From: Candidatus Bathyarchaeota archaeon
GTDB taxonomy: Archaea > Thermoproteota > Bathyarchaeia > Bathyarchaeales > B26-1
Direction: 5' to 3'
NCBI GenBank assembly: GCA_003662645.1
Contig: QMYL01000054.1
Span: 1-6,600 of the forward strand
Length of the DNA stretch: 6,600 nt
Shown: positions 4,966-6,600 of the stretch, in pieces
How the letters are laid out: the number at the start of each line of letters is the position of its first letter
Position numbering within the stretch: position 1 is the first letter of the stretch
The notes under the pieces: model-generated
What the model was told of the DNA's origin: nothing
Database searches by the model: none
Seen by the model: the letters and a program-made list of their open reading frames with translations, nothing else
Made by a program: the position numbers and the translations under genes

Positions 4966-5742
4966 ATGTACAATAAGCTCAAGTGTAAGGAGGCGTACAC
5001 TGACGTTAGGGTTCCAGCTGCACCGTTCTTCGTCAGGCTTGACGGCTGGAGGTTCCACTCCCTAACCGAGAAGCTGAAGCTGAAGAAGCCCTTCGATAGA
5101 CTCTTGGCCGAGTGCATGATCGAGGCGGTAAAGAACATCTTCAGATTGTTCAATCCAGCTCTGGCCTACCTCTTCTCAGATGAGATAAGTATACTATTCC
5201 CAAAAACCAACTTATTCGGTTTGAGGGTTGAGAAGATAGACTCGATCCTAGCCGGGTTTACATCAAGCGGTCTACACAAGGCCTTAACCAAGAGGCTTCC
5301 GGATAGAGACGTACCGGCTCTATCCCTCGACTGCCGGATAATACCGATGAAGAACCCGGAGGAGGCGGTTAACTACCTCACGTGGAGGCAGAGCGAAGCG
5401 TACAGAAACTGTTACAACTCCTATGCATACCAAGCCCTCATCAGGAAGGCGGGCTTAACCCCCCAGGAGGCCGCCCAAAGGTTAAAGGACGTTAAGCTGA
5501 GCCGACTCATGGAGCTCATCAAAAGATACGGTATAGATCTAAACCTGAGTGACATACCCAGATGGCATGAGAGGGGCATATTAATCCACTGGGAGACTTA
5601 CAAGAAGATGGGATACGACCCGGTGAGGGGTATATACATGACCGCTGAAAGAAGGAGGCTTAAGGTTGAGTGGTTCCTGCCGTCTTTCATAATGGAGGAA
5701 GGGAGGAGCATGCTTAGAGGGCTCTTGAGGGATGTATTCTGA
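4966..5742 (+). CDS. thg1: Thg1-family 3'-5' RNA polymerase (tRNA-His guanylyltransferase / Thg1-like protein)
   Basis: The 258-residue protein matches the Thg1 superfamily, which adds nucleotides to RNA 5' ends. It makes G-1 of tRNA-His or repairs truncated tRNA 5' ends by template-dependent 3'-5' addition. Visible motifs are FVRLDGWRFHSLTEKL (22-37) with metal ligand Asp26, the KPFDR segment (41-45), the palm motif AYLFSDEISILF (67-78) with Asp72 and Glu73 matching the catalytic pair of yeast Thg1 (D76/E77), LDCRIIPM (121-128), and YLTWRQSEAYRNCYNSYAY (137-155). Where eukaryotic Thg1 has HINNLYN, this protein reads approximately YRNCYNS, which is closer to Thg1-like proteins than to strict tRNA-His enzymes. 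The start is ATG 4966, set by AGGTGA 8 bp upstream; GTG 4954 would add four residues. It has its own promoter, divergent from the DUF4443 gene, and converges with the methyltransferase gene 51 bp downstream. It is a soluble cytoplasmic protein. The family call is strong; which of the two roles it has is open. Confidence 0.9.
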   Translation: MYNKLKCKEAYTDVRVPAAPFFVRLDGWRFHSLTEKLKLKKPFDRLLAECMIEAVKNIFRLFNPALAYLFSDEISILFPKTNLFGLRVEKIDSILAGFTSSGLHKALTKRLPDRDVPALSLDCRIIPMKNPEEAVNYLTWRQSEAYRNCYNSYAYQALIRKAGLTPQEAAQRLKDVKLSRLMELIKRYGIDLNLSDIPRWHERGILIHWETYKKMGYDPVRGIYMTAERRRLKVEWFLPSFIMEEGRSMLRGLLRDVF

Positions 5743-5793
5743 GGGCTTAGCGGGATGTCTTCTGTATTGTATAACGCCGCGTATAGGAGACGG

Positions 5794-6561
5794 TCATAGG
5801 CTTAATGATGGTGATAGCCGATCAGCTTGGGATTCACCCTTAACCCCCATTATTAGGTAGACATCTCTCTTCTTAGGGTAGTATACCGTGAAAGGCTTGA
5901 ACGTGACATTCCTCAACCCTAAACCTTCAAGTTTACGCCTCAAGTCTTGGTCAACCTTCCATCCTCCAGCCCAACCCCTCCCCGGCTCAAGAACAGCGAA
6001 CACTCCACCGGGCTTTAGAACCCGAACCATCTCCTCAACAGCCTTCTCCCATCCCCTAATTATATGGATCGTGAAGCTTGCAACCACCCTATCAAAGTAA
6101 TCGTCTGGATATGGTATATCCCTAGCATCGGCCCTCTTAAAAGAGACCCTATCCGAGACTCCCTCCACCTCAGCGTTCCTCAACACATTACGCATGGATG
6201 TCCCGCCGCCAAGGGGGATCCAGACATCTATCCCAACCACCTCCCCATAAGTCATCCTCTTCGCGAACCCGATGGCGAGAAAGCCGGAGCCCGTCCCCAC
6301 ATCAAGGATCCTCTCCCCATCCTCAACCCCGACAACACTAATGAAGTCATCCCTAATCCTCAACTTATCCCTTAGAAGGCCTCCTCTAGCCCAGCCCCTA
6401 GCCGACCAAAAGAAGTATACCGAGGGGAGAAGCAACAGCACGAGTAAGGGACTCAAAAGGAAGTAGCCGACTAAAGCTAAGGTCAAGAGCAAGATCCCAA
6501 CCATAAAGTTCGCAGCGATATGGGCTGTTGGAGAACCGTAATTCGGCCGCTCCTCAACCAT
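5794..6561 (-). CDS. Membrane-anchored class I SAM-dependent methyltransferase
   Basis: The 255-residue protein begins with two hydrophobic segments (about residues 18-36 and 39-52, broken by Ser37-Pro38), probably a membrane hairpin. A Trp/Arg-rich junction follows, then a Rossmann-fold methyltransferase domain. Motif I is ILDVGTGSG (85-93), the acidic residue after strand 2 is Asp112 in VVGIDVW, motif II is ADARDIPY (144-151) with DDYFDRVVAS (153-162), and motif III is VLKPGGVFAVLEPG (from 181). The domain belongs to the Methyltransf_11/25-like group that includes lipid, quinone and small-molecule methylases. The substrate cannot be read from sequence, but the membrane anchor favours a lipophilic or membrane-associated one. 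The start is ATG 6561, with a good TATA box about 30 bp upstream, implying an almost leaderless mRNA. It is convergent with the Thg1 gene and has no obvious functional partner in the window. Confidence 0.85.
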   Translation of the reverse strand: MVEERPNYGSPTAHIAANFMVGILLLTLALVGYFLLSPLLVLLLLPSVYFFWSARGWARGGLLRDKLRIRDDFISVVGVEDGERILDVGTGSGFLAIGFAKRMTYGEVVGIDVWIPLGGGTSMRNVLRNAEVEGVSDRVSFKRADARDIPYPDDYFDRVVASFTIHIIRGWEKAVEEMVRVLKPGGVFAVLEPGRGWAGGWKVDQDLRRKLEGLGLRNVTFKPFTVYYPKKRDVYLIMGVKGESQADRLSPSLSL

Positions 6562-6586
6562 AAAACTACACCTATGCCCAAACCAA

Positions 6587-6594
6587 GTTTTATA
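6587..6594 (-). promoter_or_regulatory. TATA box of the methyltransferase gene
   Basis: The minus strand reads TATAAAAC, about 27-33 bp before ATG 6561. This predicts transcription start within a few bases of the start codon, a typical archaeal leaderless arrangement. It is the best-looking TATA box in the window. Confidence 0.6.
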
Positions 6595-6600
6595 CTACAA

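Noticed and set aside
5743..5793. Terminator between the convergent Thg1 and methyltransferase genes
   Set aside because: There is only a loose T-rich patch (TCTTCTGTATTGT) and an imperfect AT/GC inverted sequence, with no clear stem or U-run on either strand.
1..6600. CRISPR array, insertion sequence, defence or toxin-antitoxin system
   Set aside because: No regularly spaced repeats, no recognisable transposase or integrase, and no known defence-family motif appear among the intact genes.

Overview
The window looks like archaeal chromosome, probably from a thermophile of the TACK/Thermoproteota-Bathyarchaeia-Korarchaeia type, although lineage cannot be fixed from 6.6 kb. The evidence is an A/G-rich codon style with ATA for Ile and AGG/AGA for Arg, TATA-type promoters about 25 bp before starts, near-leaderless genes, a tRNA with encoded CCA, an archaeal-style Thg1 protein and a DUF4443-type regulator.

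Left region (1-889): a 33-bp perfect palindrome sits at the window edge. Next to it is a complete tRNA-Ala(CGC) on the minus strand. About 750 bp without an intact gene follows. That stretch holds a promoter-preceded tRNA 5'-end fragment folded into an 11-bp inverted repeat, an open but unconvincing 69-codon minus-strand frame flanked by protein-like pieces in other frames, and a broken plus-strand frame just before the first real gene. It reads like a decayed, rearranged tRNA-proximal insertion zone.

Central region (890-4873): a uroporphyrinogen-decarboxylase-fold protein on the plus strand converges, with 2 bp between stop codons, on a DUF2961/GH172-type glycoside hydrolase. Behind the hydrolase, on the same minus strand, lie a PdxA-family dehydrogenase and a winged-helix/DUF4443 regulator. 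The regulator is transcribed first, so regulator-pdxA-GH172 could be one unit, with a possible internal promoter before the GH172 gene. The simplest reading is a small sugar or sugar-acid catabolic locus with its own regulator. Archaea normally make PLP by PdxS/PdxT, so this PdxA is more likely a 4-phospho-aldonate dehydrogenase than a vitamin B6 enzyme. This is inference.

Right region (4874-6600): a divergent promoter area separates the regulator from a Thg1-family 3'-5' RNA polymerase (tRNA-His guanylyltransferase or Thg1-like repair enzyme). That gene converges on a SAM-dependent methyltransferase with an N-terminal membrane hairpin, which has its own clear TATA box at the right edge.

No CRISPR array, rRNA, intact insertion sequence or recognised defence system is visible. 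The least explained parts are the two palindromic structures flanking the tRNA and the catabolic role of the PdxA, GH172 and URO-D-like trio.
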